From assembly GCF_040712315.1 (NCBI RefSeq), contig NC_134022.1, positions 1,302,001 through 1,366,000 of the forward strand: a DNA stretch of 64,000 bases, written 5' to 3'. The notes below the pieces were generated by a model, which saw nothing but the letters and a program-made list of their open reading frames with translations, was not told where the DNA came from and ran no database searches. The stretch comes from Castanea sativa. Lineage: Eukaryota; Streptophyta; Magnoliopsida; Fagales; Fagaceae. The position numbers were made by a program, and so were the translations under genes. Positions 38,113-49,532 of the stretch are shown here, piece after piece (positions within the stretch are counted from its first letter, which is position 1; every line of letters starts with the position of its first letter).

Positions 38113-39824
38113 TAATATAGAATTTAAATACTATTTTATAATAGAAATAAAATAAAAAAATTTACGATTAGACATATTCTAAATATAATATAGTATGTTA
38201 TAAATATAGACAATAAATTAGTATAGATAATATAGAGATATAAGCAGGTAGCAGGAATCAGGTAGCGGGAATCGAACTTGCATTGTTAGCTTGGAAGGCT
38301 AGGGGTTATAGTCAACGTTGATTCATCATTTTTAACGTCTCTAATTCAAAACTGAACGTGAAACTTTGGTTTCATTCAGCTCCTTTATGCAAGATGGACA
38401 AAAATTTCACACGTCAGATATGAACTAAATTACCCAAAAAAAAGAATTTCAGCCCATAACATCTATTTCAGATTTTCTGTTTGAATGCATTCAAAACAAA
38501 CTGAGGGTCTGGAGTGTTGATGCCATAGCTGGATGCCAAACGATTTTTTAACCGGTATTTAAAATAAAGATGAAATTTTGAAAAAGATAACCTTTTCTGC
38601 TTCTATGTATTTATATCTTTTTCATCAAGTGACTTAAGAATTTTCCAGGCAAAGGGCATTCAGTGCTGCGCAATAATTATTTTGCGGCAAGAGGATTTAT
38701 TCTCAATTGTAAAGATGTGTGCTTAAGTTCATTCTGTTCTAAACTATCAAGCACTGTTGTCTCACATTTGTTTGACAAAATTCATATTGGATTTAATACA
38801 AAAATGAGCTAGAAACCCTCACAGGTGACATAGAAAGGGATAAGAGGATTTTTTTTTAATATAAAAAAACAGTAAATAAAAACTTATCTTTCAACCAAAT
38901 TTCATGTCAAGAGTAGCAGTTTTATTAGGTGTTTTAAATTTGATTTGTGTTCTGTTGACATTTGTGATGGTTCAAGACTTACTGTTGCACTTGTATGTAT
39001 ATTATTATTATGTACTGCTTTCCACCTGACTCGAGAGCTTCCAGCTAAGAGTAGCTACAATTAAAAGCCTAGCATTTTCTATTCTAAAGCTTCACTGTCA
39101 TGTGTAAATTGTATTTTACATATATACACACTGTTTTGTGGATTTAGGATGAAAGAGAACTTAAGAGACAAAGAAGGAAGCAGTCGAATAGAGAATCTGC
39201 TCGTCGATCCAGGTTGCGTAAGCAGGTAAGGAAGTGTCCCTTAGATCTCTCCTTTTTTTTCTTTTTAAGTACGCTCTAGCTTCCATATGAATTCATTGAT
39301 TTATGCATGCATTCTTTTGAGTCAGGCGGAATGCGATGAGCTAGCTCAGCGTGCTGAAGTCTTGAAAGAAGAAAATTCCAGTCTTAGATCAGAAGTGAAC
39401 CGGATCAGGAGCGAGTATGACCAGCTACTTGCAGAGAATGCTTCACTCAAGGTGATGGTTGGGTCTTCATTTGATGTTATGGGTGTCTTTGATCTCTTTA
39501 CCATCCTCGACCCCATGCCACAAAGAAAGAATTTGTCCTTGATTTGATTTGATCTGATGAGTGTTTTGACCAAAATGGATGAATATAGTTAGAGAACATC
39601 AAATCTCCCCCTGCCCTCTTTTCTCTCTCTTCAGTTCCACTAAAAGTTTCAAGTTTTCTGATTGCTTATACTTTCTTACTCATCTAGTTAAAATATTGTA
39701 TCTGCAGGAGAGACTTGGGGAAGTTCCTGGGCATGAAGATCTAAGGTCTGGCAGGAATGAACAACATTTGAGTAGTGACACTCAACAGACTAGGCAAACA
39801 GAGCTTGTGCAGGGTGGTCACTAG
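31623..39824 (+). CDS. Group-G bZIP (G-box-binding) transcription factor, bZIP16/bZIP68 type (12 coding exons, 408 aa)
   Basis: Coding exons: 31623-31697, 31823-31879, 31972-32046, 32626-32712, 32813-32872, 33010-33179, 33820-33874, 36321-36357, 36466-36755, 39148-39225, 39326-39451 and 39708-39824 (1227 nt). Residues 1 to about 120 are the proline-rich mosaic (MFMR) region, with [35 protein letters not shown] and [14 protein letters not shown]. Residues 135-175 hold [20 protein letters not shown]; 206-302 is Pro/Gly/Asn-rich with [12 protein letters not shown]. The basic region has N316-x7-R324 (NRESARRSR), followed by a zipper with L334, L341, L348, I355, L362 and L369. The family binds ACGT/G-box promoters of light- and hormone-responsive genes in the nucleus. 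The order of motifs matches bZIP16/68 better than GBF1-3. Cys331 sits at the start of the zipper, where a conserved redox-sensitive cysteine is reported in this group. Introns 7 and 9 exceed 2.3 kb and hold insertions. Confidence 0.95.
33315..33430 (+). mobile_element. SINE-like fragment in bZIP intron 6
   Basis: A clear B box GGGTTCAAGACC (33378-33389) follows a tRNA-like stretch and is followed by an AT-rich tail ending in A7. The A box is not clear, so this may be truncated. Confidence 0.45.
35180..35965. repeat. Probable non-autonomous element in bZIP intron 7
   Basis: The left part reads GGAAGCATGGGTATGGATAT and AAAGTAGGACATGGGTACGG; the right part carries 'cgtatcctgtgtgtcctacacgggcacg' and ends near TGTCTGTGCTTTAC. 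The GGATAC/GGACAC wording and the complementary-looking ends suggest one interrupted element, but I cannot align the ends well. Confidence 0.35.
38043..38108. repeat. Compound (TC)n(AT)n microsatellite in bZIP intron 9
   Basis: A run of about 16 TC dinucleotides passes directly into about 14 AT dinucleotides. Confidence 0.95.
38259..38400 (-). pseudogene. trnG-UCC: Nuclear insertion of plastid DNA: trnG-UCC exon 2 and the 3' end of its group II intron
   Basis: On the minus strand, 38307 to about 38259 reads AACCCCTAGCCTTCCAAGC, TAACAATGC, AGTTCGATTCCCGCTACC. This is the anticodon arm with UCC in the loop, and the T arm, of plastid tRNA-Gly(UCC). Upstream on that strand, 38382-38347 reads GAGCTGAATGAAACC...GTTTCACGTTCAGTTTTG, a hairpin like group II intron domain V, followed by ATTAGAGACGTTAAAAATG as I recall from the trnG-UCC intron. 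Exon 1 and the acceptor stem partner are absent, so it cannot make a tRNA. It lies antisense in intron 9 of the bZIP gene. Plastid similarity may extend to about 38.5 kb. The identification is from memory of plastid sequence. Confidence 0.75.
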
Positions 39825-40338
39825 GATGTGGCTACCTTGCTTCATGCTGCTTTCCAGGAGCATAACCTAACCAATTAGCAACAGGAAGTTCTTATTTTGC
39901 ATAGCGTGTAGTTGAAATTTTATCAAAGCTGACCTTTATAGCGTTAGGATCTGTTTATTTCACATCCTCCCCCTTTTCCAATTTGGCCTATATAACATTT
40001 TAAGTACCTGAATGGCGTGTTTAAGTGTGAAACGGGTCGTACCCTTAACTGTTTTATGGGGTAATATTCACACTTATATCTGTATTAGAGTGGTTAATGA
40101 AAGTGTAACTCGGATGGAATGATAATCAACTTACATAGATTTTTTTTCCTTCAATGTTTTTTTTTTCTTGCCATCTCCTCGTTTATCTTCATGCTCATTG
40201 ATGATGAAGCAATGCTGAAATTTGTTGGACCAAAGAGCTGAGTTGTTTCTGGTGCATAAGAATACATCTGAGAACTAAGATTTCATTTAAAGCCTTGTGG
40301 ATGAATTTCATAAATTAGCAACATTTTAATAAAGAGAA

Positions 40339-40490
40339 ATGCTATGGGTACAACAAAAAAGCACAACAATTTCACAATATTCTTAAAATAGTAGGTCAAC
40401 CCACGCATGGGCCACCACAATCTCCAATTGGCATATTAATTTGGGAATGTTGTGAAATTGTTGTGGCTTTTTGTTGTATTTATAGAATTA
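40339..40490. mobile_element. Short hairpin MITE downstream of the bZIP gene
   Basis: The left arm ACAACAAAAAAGCACAACAATTTCACAATATTC (about 40357-40390) pairs with the right-end complement containing GAATGTTGTGAAATTGTTGTGG (about 40444 on). About 150 bp overall, with a loop of about 50 bp. Confidence 0.75.
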
Positions 40491-41934
40491 CTCATTATTA
40501 ACTAGGACTTTATTGGAATATTTTGATTATTCAAGAATAACAAGTATACTAAAATTTAAAATTATATTAATACATAAAAAAATTGTTTTACTCTCCTTAA
40601 GTTACTATAGCTGGAGTTTGTGGTGTGTTTTTATAACAAATGTTTTGAATTTTTATCGTATGATAATAAATAAATAAATTTCAAAGGAACAGGTGTGTGC
40701 GTCCCTATCAGCTAGTTTTAGAGTTTGCAGCTTGTTTGAAGATAAATCAGTCTAATAATGGCTTTAATACGGAGGGCGAATTCTTTGTACCTATTTCTGT
40801 AGAAACTTCCATCAACTCCTCCATTTGTTAAACTCAATACACAGCTAGCCCAGGAAATTAAAAGCATGAAGGAGTTGGAGGTCTCATTTTGGACTCATGG
40901 TTTGTTTGTTATATGGTCTCCTCATACCTTATCAGAATTAGAGTAAACTTTCCTTCGTTGTGTGATTGCAAAAAATGTGCTGAGTCGAGATTTGCCAACA
41001 TATGTATCGTGAAATCAACATGTGTACTGGTGGGTTCTAGTTAGCTCAACTGATAAAATTTATGATAGTTGAATAAGGGATCTAAGGAACAATTTCCATC
41101 TACAAAAAAAAAATAATTGGTGTCTTGATTTAATGATAAAGAGCTATCATCATGATAGAATGCCATATGTTGTAACTCTCTCCAAAAAAAAAAAAAAAAA
41201 GTGTACTATTCACATTGTGAGAAAAATGTAGGGAGAAGATCGAACATGAGCCAACATATTCATCAGGTTTTCCCCCGTTTTCATTTTGTATCAATCTCTT
41301 GTTTGGGATCTCATGGCAACTCCAACATGACAACTTTGTATTTTTAATGATCCCTAATACTTCTTCTACTCTTACTTTTTCTTGAATAAATCATTCCTTT
41401 TTTAATCTATTAAATAAAAAACATCCTTAATATGTTCATAAATATGGCAGTTTTTCTTTGGAAAAATTAAACTAACCTCCCTTATGATATAAACAAATGA
41501 AGGTGACCTTCAAAGTTTTATGGATACAAGAATTCTCCCAAGTTTTCGTAACATCTTTATCACCAACTTCAAAATCTTACAAAAATTTTACTTACTTTGA
41601 ACTTGGAAAGATGACAGTTAAACTTATAATTTTTCTTTTTTATATTTTCCTCTTTAAGATTATCATTCTATTTCAAACCATAGTTAATAAAACATGGTAC
41701 ACGTTTAATATAGTAAGTATACAAACGGTATAAATCGACATCTTTTAAAAAAATACATTTCAAAAATTTGGCAGAAAAATACAAAAATGTTGAAAAAAAT
41801 AGAACATATTGTACAAGCATAGTATGTTTATTTTTGAAAAAATCATAACAAAAATACGGAAAAATTTACCACGTATATTTTTGAGATAAATACAATAATT
41901 TTTGCATCATAACCTTTTAACTCTTGTCAAATGT

Positions 41935-42050
41935 AGCAAAAAGCCTTTTAGCTCAACTAGTTGACACCTTTAGATGCTTTTAATGGAGATATCCATAGTT
42001 CAAATTCTCTTTTCCTCAAACTATTGAATTCTTATATAAAAAACACTCAT
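41935..42050 (+). mobile_element. tRNA-derived SINE, same family as the copy at 2140-2240
   Basis: A box TAGCTCAACTAGTTGACA (from 41949) and B box AGTTCAAATTC (from 41997) are correctly spaced. The sequence between and after them (AATGGAGATATCC, CAAACTATTGAATTCTTAT) mirrors the CLPP4-intron copy. Confidence 0.65.
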
Positions 42051-42186
42051 TTCAATAATTATTAAAACAACCAAATATAATCACGTTTACAAAACTAAAA
42101 ATGATTTTTAAGAGTTTTGTAATTTAGTGATAAATTCTTCTCCTTTTTTATTAGGAAAATTATGATCTAAACTCCTTTTTAATCAT

Positions 42187-42189
<3 letters not shown>

Positions 42190-42231
<42 letters not shown>
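42190..42231. repeat. (TG)n microsatellite
   Basis: An (AT)4 run continues into about 17 TG dinucleotides. Confidence 0.95.
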
Positions 42232-42233
<2 letters not shown>

Positions 42234-44224
42234 TGTGTTGATACTTGGGAACATAAGCTAATTCTCTTTATTTGCAGCTTTTGTTTTTATTTTAAGTTCT
42301 GGACTTTTTAATTTTTAAATTTTGAGAAAATATGGTTGGATTTAATTTCAAGAATCAGGATATAATAAAATAATACATTAGATAGGAATCAATGTGTTTA
42401 ACCGAATAGGTTTCTTAAACATTTTTTTTATACTATATCCACGGTTCAATGTTTAACACCAGAAAATTTCATTAACCAGATGTGATTTTAACCATATTTT
42501 AACCAAATGTGATTTTTAAAGTTGAAACCAAACGTATTTAACAAGCCGATTTTTAATGTTTTCATAACAATGCCTGTTGTAGTTTTAGTTTATAAAAAAC
42601 GCGGAACCTCTGTACCGTTGGAAACATAATGTTGGACGGGAGTCCTATTCAATATTACATATGTATGTATGTGTATTTACTAACTAGGTTTTGAACAAAT
42701 AAAGATAATGTGAACCTGAAAGAGAGAACATTTCTTGCTTCAAATTACTACCCATTGATTTCCTTTCTTATTGAATAGAAGAAATTATCTTTGCCTTGCT
42801 TTCTTAGCCATTAATCTTAAGCAGTTGATCCTTTGGTTTTCTAGAAATAGGATTTGGCTTTTGATTTGAAGTTTGAATCAATGATTAGCTTGTGCTTGAA
42901 TGTCAGCATCAGCAATATCACTACCAAAGATAACAATCCCTACATTTTTTTTTTTGGTCTACCTCTCTGAATATTTAGTTTTGGAGCAATAGAGACTCGC
43001 ACTTTAGCTGCTTCATTTAAAGGAGTGCACAATTAAATTTGGAATATAACACCACACCCTATTAGAATAAGGTTGAATAAGTTGACTTTTTTTCTTTTTT
43101 GTCATTGAAAGTAAAAGTAGTTTCTTTAGTACAAGTTCGCTTCACAACTTGCGGTACTTACACCTCTCGCCTATCAAAGATGACACTATATCACTGAGCT
43201 ATATCCCTTGCCCCAGAGTGACTACTAATTTCTGCTTGTAGTTCCTCTCTTGTTAGTGTGCTCACTTCTATCTTCTTCAAGGCAGTAATGTCTAGTTGGC
43301 CTTTCACACTGCTGACAAATTCAACCATTTCCCTAGCTTGATGGTGCCTCTTCATTTTAATGATGAACAAAGGAATGAGAACATTGGGAAAAAGAGGGGG
43401 GGGGGGGTGGTTAGAATCCTTTTCTTGTTTTTGTTTTTTTCTTTTCTTTTTTCGACAATCAATTTTAGAATATGCTTGGAGGTTACTCTTAACCTCAATT
43501 TTCTAGTAGCAAGGTTTGACTTTGGGTTTGAAGATCGAATTAGTAATATCACTTCCAAAAACAACAATCCCTACATTCTTACTCAAGATCCAAAGCTATT
43601 CCTAACACACACACGGAAAATTCAACCATTTCCCCAACGCCCAACTTTATGGTGGCTCTTCTTTTTAATGATGACGGGAGAGAGGGAAGATTTTGGGTGG
43701 GTATCGGAGTAGGGGTAGGGAATTAATAGAGAGGGAATAAGCAATCATTTCGAAAATATGCCTCGCCAAGGGGCCTACCTCTTTACTTGATGGTCTTATG
43801 GATCCTAAACGAGCAACTCTAGCTTGGCAATAATACTCGTTGGAGCATCAGCCCACCGGACAATCTACGTCGGCAAAATTTAAAGCATAATGCTAAAATT
43901 ACTCACAATTTTCTACCAAAAAAAAATATTAGAAACAAATTTATAGAATGTCGACATCACTCAAATTATTTATAATAATAAAAAAAGTCCATGAAAAATG
44001 GAGACTAAAATGTTAAAAAGGGTAAAGATTTTTGTTCGACTCCAGCATTGTAAAAGTACATGCCAACCGAGGCACGAAGTCAAATGACCCTGCCAATGGT
44101 TGTGTAGATGGAAAGGAAACATGGGAAAAGCTATTGCCAATTTGACAGCATAAGGAAATAAATAAATAAACCCAAAGAATAATGAATTTTATTATCAATA
44201 GAATAAAGTGATCATTACACAAGA

Positions 44225-44352
44225 AGCTGTAAGCCTGTAACACATCCTCCAAAACCGCAAACACCACAAAGACTGTAACACATCCTCCAAAACCCCAAAC
44301 ACCACAAGAAGCTGTAAGCATGTAACACATCCTCAAAACCAAAAACACCAAC
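44225..44352. repeat. Three imperfect tandem copies of a ~45-bp unit just past the SYP22 stop
   Basis: CTGTAACACATCCTCCAAAA followed by (c)CGCAAACACCACAA appears three times (starting near 44236, 44274 and 44320), with AGAAGCTGTAAG between some copies. It is probably in or just beyond the SYP22 3' UTR. Confidence 0.8.
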
Positions 44353-44575
44353 TTACAGACGAGAACAAACACCCCACAACCCAAATAAAAACAACCCCAA
44401 TATCATAAGCAGACAACCGATTTATATACTACCTTGGACTAGAAATGACACTTCCGTCAGCCTTGATGCCTTGTAAAACAACACTTTTGAAGAATTAGCA
44501 AAGCAATTCTATCTTGTTGCTGCAGCAGTGACCACATTCTGAATTCACACTATTATCGAATCAGAGAGCTTCTGA

Positions 44576-47500
44576 TTAAGCCGCAAGTACTATGACTACA
44601 ATGAGAAGCACAATCCCGAATATCACCAAGAGCAAGCACGCCTGCACAGAAAAATAAAAACCTGATTAACCAAAAAAAAAAAAACATAAAATTTTGAAGG
44701 TTAACAGATGAAATCAGTGGCTCAAGAGGAGGGTAACACACTCTGACCCTCATTCTGAAATACAAGTGTAAACAAGGAGAGGACTCAATAGTCATGTGGG
44801 GGGGGGGGGGGGGAGGCATCATAAATTACCAGAGACGAATTAGATCTTTGGGTCTTTGCAGCTTTGGCAAGTTGAGACTTTCCTTGGGCAGTTGCTGCAT
44901 GAGAGCCCTCAATATTGGAGCCAATATCATCTGCAAACAAAATATGCTTGACATGTGACGACATGAGCCAGACAAACAAAAATTGGTGACTTCTAGAGAA
45001 TAAGTCAGATGACTTACCAATCATGGTTCCTTGCTCATGGACCAGTACAGCAAGATCTTTAAAGATCTCATTCACTTCACCAATTTGTTGCTGGATTTCT
45101 TGTATGCCTTGATCTCTTTCCTCAATTACAGCCTCGTTGAAGGCAATTTCATTGTCCAGAAGCAAGACCTCCTGTCTGCAGCACAAATCACTCAAAAATT
45201 AAAGTGGATGCAATTAATGAAACTGGTTTAACTCTATAATCAAAGTATATAAAAAAGAAATGCCCACAATATATATAACTCTTCACTTGCGCGCTGGCCT
45301 CCATGGTTGAGGTTTCAATGTTCTTCTGGCACTAAATATGGGACAAAGTTTATATCCAGCTACTTTGGATACAGTCCCTCCAAACCACCTTAAAAAGATG
45401 ACGTGTCCTTCACCATGTGCAAGGCACATGACTAAGTTGACAAAATTTAACCACACTCAACCCCAGTTGACTTCAATCAATCTCTCTCTCTCTCTGTACA
45501 AGACCCACGGATCCTCTCTCTCTCTCTCTCTCTCTGTACAAGACCCACTGACCCAACTGGATCCTCTCTCTCTCTCCACAGATCAAGCCTCCCAACCCCT
45601 TCCTTGCCTCCACCATCAGCCCACCCATCCACCCTGTATCCACCACCGGCCAACCCTCCTATTTTCTCTCTCTCCCTCTCTCTTTCTCCTTCATATCCAC
45701 CCACCCAACTTTAGTGTTTGGTTTAAATATCTATCTAAAGCTCAAAACTTTACAACAATATACCCATTAATCAATCTATGGGAAGATAAGAATTTTGAAA
45801 TTTTTACATCAATTATTAGATCAAGTCGATCGAGTATGCTGTAATTTTTTTTAAAAATCAAGTGGAGAGAGACCAGTGGAGTGGAAAAGTGGGTGAGGTG
45901 GTGGATACAAGGTGGAAATTGGCCAGTGGTGGAAACAGTGGAGGGATTAGGAGGCTTGATTGGTGGAGAGAGGAGAGGGGGATCCGGTTGGGTGGGTGGG
46001 TCTTTTACAAAGGAGGGAGAGAGAGATTGGAGTTAACTGGGTTTAGTGTGGTTTTGTCAAGTTAGTCATGTGCCTTGTATATGATGAAGGACACATGTCA
46101 TCTTTTTAAGGTTTGGAGCGACTATATCCAAACTAGTTTGGATATAAACTTTGCCCCTAAATATATTCCAATCATGTTTAGGAGAAGAAAAAAGAAGAGA
46201 TTTCTTTCAATATGTTACTTCAAGACCCTTTCCTATAAAATATTGGATCCAATATGCCAAACTCCCTTTGATTTAGGCAAAGACACAGGCATCCCTTGTG
46301 TTTTCTATAACTACACTTTAATCCAAGTTTGTCATTAAATGCAAATTGACATTCTGGTCCTAGCATTTTCTACAAAATTAGGATTATCTTCATTTTGAGC
46401 AAACAAGACTGAGGGTATTGCATGCATTTCGTACTATTTCAACAATGCTATTAATAGTTTTCATCTGTGGCAGTGTGATGGAATGGATCCAGAGTGTCTG
46501 CCACATATGCACCACATGGAAGGCCTGAGGAATTTCAAGAATTATGAGGGAGGACATGTCTTTAGTTTTCATTAACTCTAAGGGAGACAGAAGTATTTTA
46601 CCCCTAAAAAATATAAGTTCAAAGACATTCTTCATTAAAATGAGGAGACCAAACGGACAGCAACCTGATAATATGATCTTGACCACAATACAATATAATA
46701 GAGATCAAGGGAAATCATATATCAATCTCATTTGGTTGGGTGGAAAATGGGAAGGATTAAAAAATGGGAGTTTTTCATTGTTTGGAGGCATGGTGGCTAT
46801 TGTTGTTGTATGCTTGTATGTAGATTAGCAAAGATACATGTCCATTTTACCTAAACTTGAAAAGAAACCACAATCAGCAAATTTTGGTTTGAAATTTAAA
46901 ATATAACCATAAGTTCTGAAACCCAACCCACCCCCCCCCCCCCAAAAAAAAAAAAGGAATAAGTATAAAATGAAAGCGCTCAAGACTAAGAAAATAATTA
47001 ATAAAAAAGAGACTCCGAAAATTGGACAACGTAGTTTTAGCAAAGACATCATTAATGCAAACAAAACTCACCTTCTGGATTCCACAAGAAGAGCACGCTG
47101 TTCTGGACTCTTATCTGAACTTACATCTATCTCACTCGCTGTGTAGCTGAATAAAGCACGGAACAAATGTAAGATAGATATTACACATGGAAAGGAAACT
47201 TCAAAATTAAACTGCATAATAGTATAATGTATTACCAACCACTAGGTGAGCTGCACAGGCAAGTCCTTTTTTTTAAATGAATGCACAGAAAGTTCTAAAC
47301 AACAAGAAACTAGAGTATTCTCATTTACTGCATACTAAAAACTAGAGTATTCTCATTATTTGGTAGATCAGCTCACTTTTCAGTTTTCAAAAAGTTCCGT
47401 TTCTTGCAAGCATGTGTGAACAAAGTCACAGAAAAAGAAGGAACAAACTAATAAAGCTGCATCCTTAATTGTTAAAGACCAGCCCAATTACCTAGAAGGA

Positions 47501-49321
47501 AGAACTGCTTGGGGAACAAAAGGAGTGTATGCCGTTTCCCGCTCAGCTGCCAGCCGCTGAGCCTTCTGAAATTCTCTCAGCACTGCTTGAAAATCTTTTG
47601 CAAGTTTAGCATCGGCAATTTTTTTGCTGGCCTGAAATTAGATGGAAGACACACTCTTAAAAAAACAGAAGCATAAAAAAAAAAAAAAAAATTGAAGCAA
47701 AGAGGAAAAATATTGAATTTTAATAACATTTGGTTTCACTTTTAGCACCATCCAAGTGGTGCTTCTAGAGAATGGATCAATCTCCATACTAGGATTCATA
47801 TCCATCACCTTAAGACTAACAAACAGTGAGCTTTAAGCTTATTCTCAACTAACCAGGTCTATGAAATTCCAAATAGCCGATGAAATATTCAGTAATTAAA
47901 ACTATTGGCACGATAATTCTTGAGTAAACAATCGTAAAAAACTTAAGGGAAAGCTATAGTTGCATATTCATTTTAATTTCTTAGATGAAGGTCAAAGAGA
48001 GCTTCTACACCATTTAGGAGAAGCAGGCAGGTAGACAAACAGATGAGAGATTAAAATGATAAACTACTTACATTAACTTCAGCATGATGATCTATTTCAC
48101 TAGCTTGTTTAAGTTTAGCCGACGTATCCTTCACTAATTGCCCAATATGTTGCCTTGTCTTGTGCCTGAAAGTTCAAAGAAAATCAATGAGGAGCAGCAA
48201 AGATGGAAAGTTGTCATGAAATTAATTTCTTGACAAAGATCAAAACAGAGGCAGTGACCAAATCAAAGAAATAAAGAAACAAGTCGATCACATTGAAACT
48301 GTAGCCCTTAAAGATATCATGTATAGAATTTCCAGAGCACACAACTTAAATTCCACTAATTACACACCACATCTAGCAGCCATTTCATTTGAAATTTATT
48401 CATTACAAAATTGAGGTTATAACCTGAGCAATGTGGAGTACCAGGATAACTAAACAGCATAATCTTTATAAAATAAAAAAAAAAAAACTGGCTAAAAGCA
48501 ATTAGAACATGGTGTCATTATAACCCATATTGGTGGATTGGACAACCAAAAATCCCATCTACATCTAAAAAATAAGCATCATATCATATGCCCTTTATTT
48601 TTAATCCTAAGACTGCAAACAGAAATGGGCTATTCTATTTTGTTATAACCCAATCTCCAAATACCACAAAGATTAGAAAGGCCAAACAATCTAACTGTGC
48701 TTTCATGATACAACAAAGTTCTTTTCTGATAAGTAATATAAAACAAAGTATTCCCATCAACACATTACCTCAAATTTCCTTTACAACGATACAAATAAAT
48801 TTAGCTCAAAATGCACCTTCTAGCTGAGTCAGTGAGTTCAAGACCCAATAATTTTTTTTAATAAAAAAAATCATCATATTCAACACTAAAGCACTAAACC
48901 AGCATTGCTTTCAAAAGCAAACATCAACTACGAATTTTGCTAAGAAATTGAACCTAATTCAACAGGTTTCAAATAGCAAGCAGGCCTTCATTTTGATCTC
49001 AATGATTCAATTCAATTCAATTCAATTCAACCAAAAAAAAATATACAACCTATACGCAAGAATTGAATTCTTCCTCCAAGCAAAATTCAATTCATAGCAT
49101 TAAAGCGAGAGAAAGAGAGAGAATGGAACTGACAGCTTCTCGCGGAGCTCAGGCGTGTCCTTTGGGGTACCTAGCGTGTTGACGAGTCTCTGAAACGTGG
49201 ACACGGCGGTGTTGATCTGAAAGATCCCGGAGGCAACGGCTTGGGTCGAATCTTGCTTGCCATTGACACGGTCTCGCCTCGAAGACAAGGGCCGCCCAGC
49301 CTCGAGATCCTGAAAACTCAT
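44576..49321 (-). CDS. SYP22: Qa-SNARE syntaxin of the SYP2 group, SYP22/VAM3-like (7 exons, 273 aa)
   Basis: Exons, 5' to 3': 49321-49134, 48165-48072, 47631-47492, 47146-47072, 45175-45018, 44930-44830 and 44641-44576 (822 nt). The N-terminus [10 protein letters not shown] and the Habc-type helical bundle (about 25-150, with [19 protein letters not shown] and [20 protein letters not shown]) match Arabidopsis SYP21/22. The SNARE helix covers about 176-240, with the zero-layer glutamine Q214 in [15 protein letters not shown]-terminal membrane anchor is at 253-273 ([20 protein letters not shown]). The family acts in fusion at prevacuolar and vacuolar membranes with VTI11, SYP5 and VAMP7-type R-SNAREs, and in vacuole biogenesis, leaf vein pattern and gravitropism. 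SYP21, 22 and 23 are close paralogues, so the exact orthologue is an inference. Intron 4 (1.9 kb) carries an intact-looking transposon. Confidence 0.94.
45340..46156. mobile_element. Non-autonomous DNA transposon with >100-bp terminal inverted repeats in SYP22 intron 4
   Basis: The left end GGGACAAAGTTTATATCC and right end (complement) GGGCAAAGTTTATATCC continue in step through AAAAAGATGAC and AAGGCACATGACTAA(G/C)TTGAC, giving inverted repeats well over 100 bp. Exact 8-bp CTAAATAT copies flank it (45332-45339 and 46157-46164). An 8-bp duplication fits hAT, while long inverted repeats are also usual in Mutator-like MITEs (9 bp). The inside is (CT)n-rich; its 168-codon frame on the plus strand is low-complexity and not a transposase. 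Confidence 0.88.
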
Positions 49322-49355
49322 TTTATCTATCTGTCACTCTGAGAGTTTCGTCTCG

Positions 49356-49376
49356 AAACCCTAACCCTAACCCTAA
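49356..49376 (-). promoter_or_regulatory. Telo-box-like repeat in the SYP22 leader
   Basis: Three and a half CCCTAA units (TTAGGG on the coding strand) lie 35-55 bp before the SYP22 ATG. Telo-boxes (AAACCCTAA) are known near starts of genes active in dividing plant cells. Here the repeat is in the likely 5' UTR. Confidence 0.6.
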
Positions 49377-49496
49377 TTTTTTTTTTTTAATATATTTATT
49401 TTCTCGAGAAAATCAAAAAAGAGAAAAGATGGAGGGTGGGGAGGGGGAGTGTTTGGTTACAGGGATCTGGAAAATCCTGGTCTAAGGGCGGAGATT

Positions 49497-49497
<1 letters not shown>

Positions 49498-49532
<35 letters not shown>

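Larger units (their letters stand above)
39825..44575. other. Spacer between the bZIP and SYP22 genes
   Basis: 39825 to about 40150 is probably the bZIP 3' UTR. The remainder holds a MITE (40339-40490), a SINE (about 41.95 kb), a (TG)n tract (42196-42231), and between 42.83 and 43.69 kb two diverged repeats of a short phrase. One begins at about 42890/43530 (AACAATCCCTACATT) and the other at about 43320/43620 (TTCAACCATTTCCC). On the minus strand 43180-43350 keeps an open frame (MKRHHQAREMVEFVSS), which I do not recognise. No intact gene seen. Confidence 0.45.

Noticed and set aside
38259..38309. A functional nuclear tRNA-Gly gene
   Set aside because: Only exon 2 of the plastid gene is present; the 5' half and acceptor stem are missing and the T stem is damaged.
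43296..43712. 138-codon plus-strand frame
   Set aside because: It includes a poly-G run and T-rich tracts, with no recognisable domain; the opposite strand looks more protein-like.
44013..44384. 123-codon minus-strand frame past the SYP22 stop
   Set aside because: It is the translation of the three-copy tandem repeat (repeated CYMLTAS-like and FVVFA-like pieces).
44800..44813. Poly-G/poly-C runs (also about 25218, 43397, 46930 and 62738) as functional motifs
   Set aside because: Simple homopolymers whose length is prone to sequencing error; no context suggests function except possibly near 62740.
45338..45844. 168-codon plus-strand frame
   Set aside because: It lies inside the TIR element and is made largely of translated CT repeats.
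49356..49376. An interstitial telomere
   Set aside because: Only three and a half units, within a gene leader.
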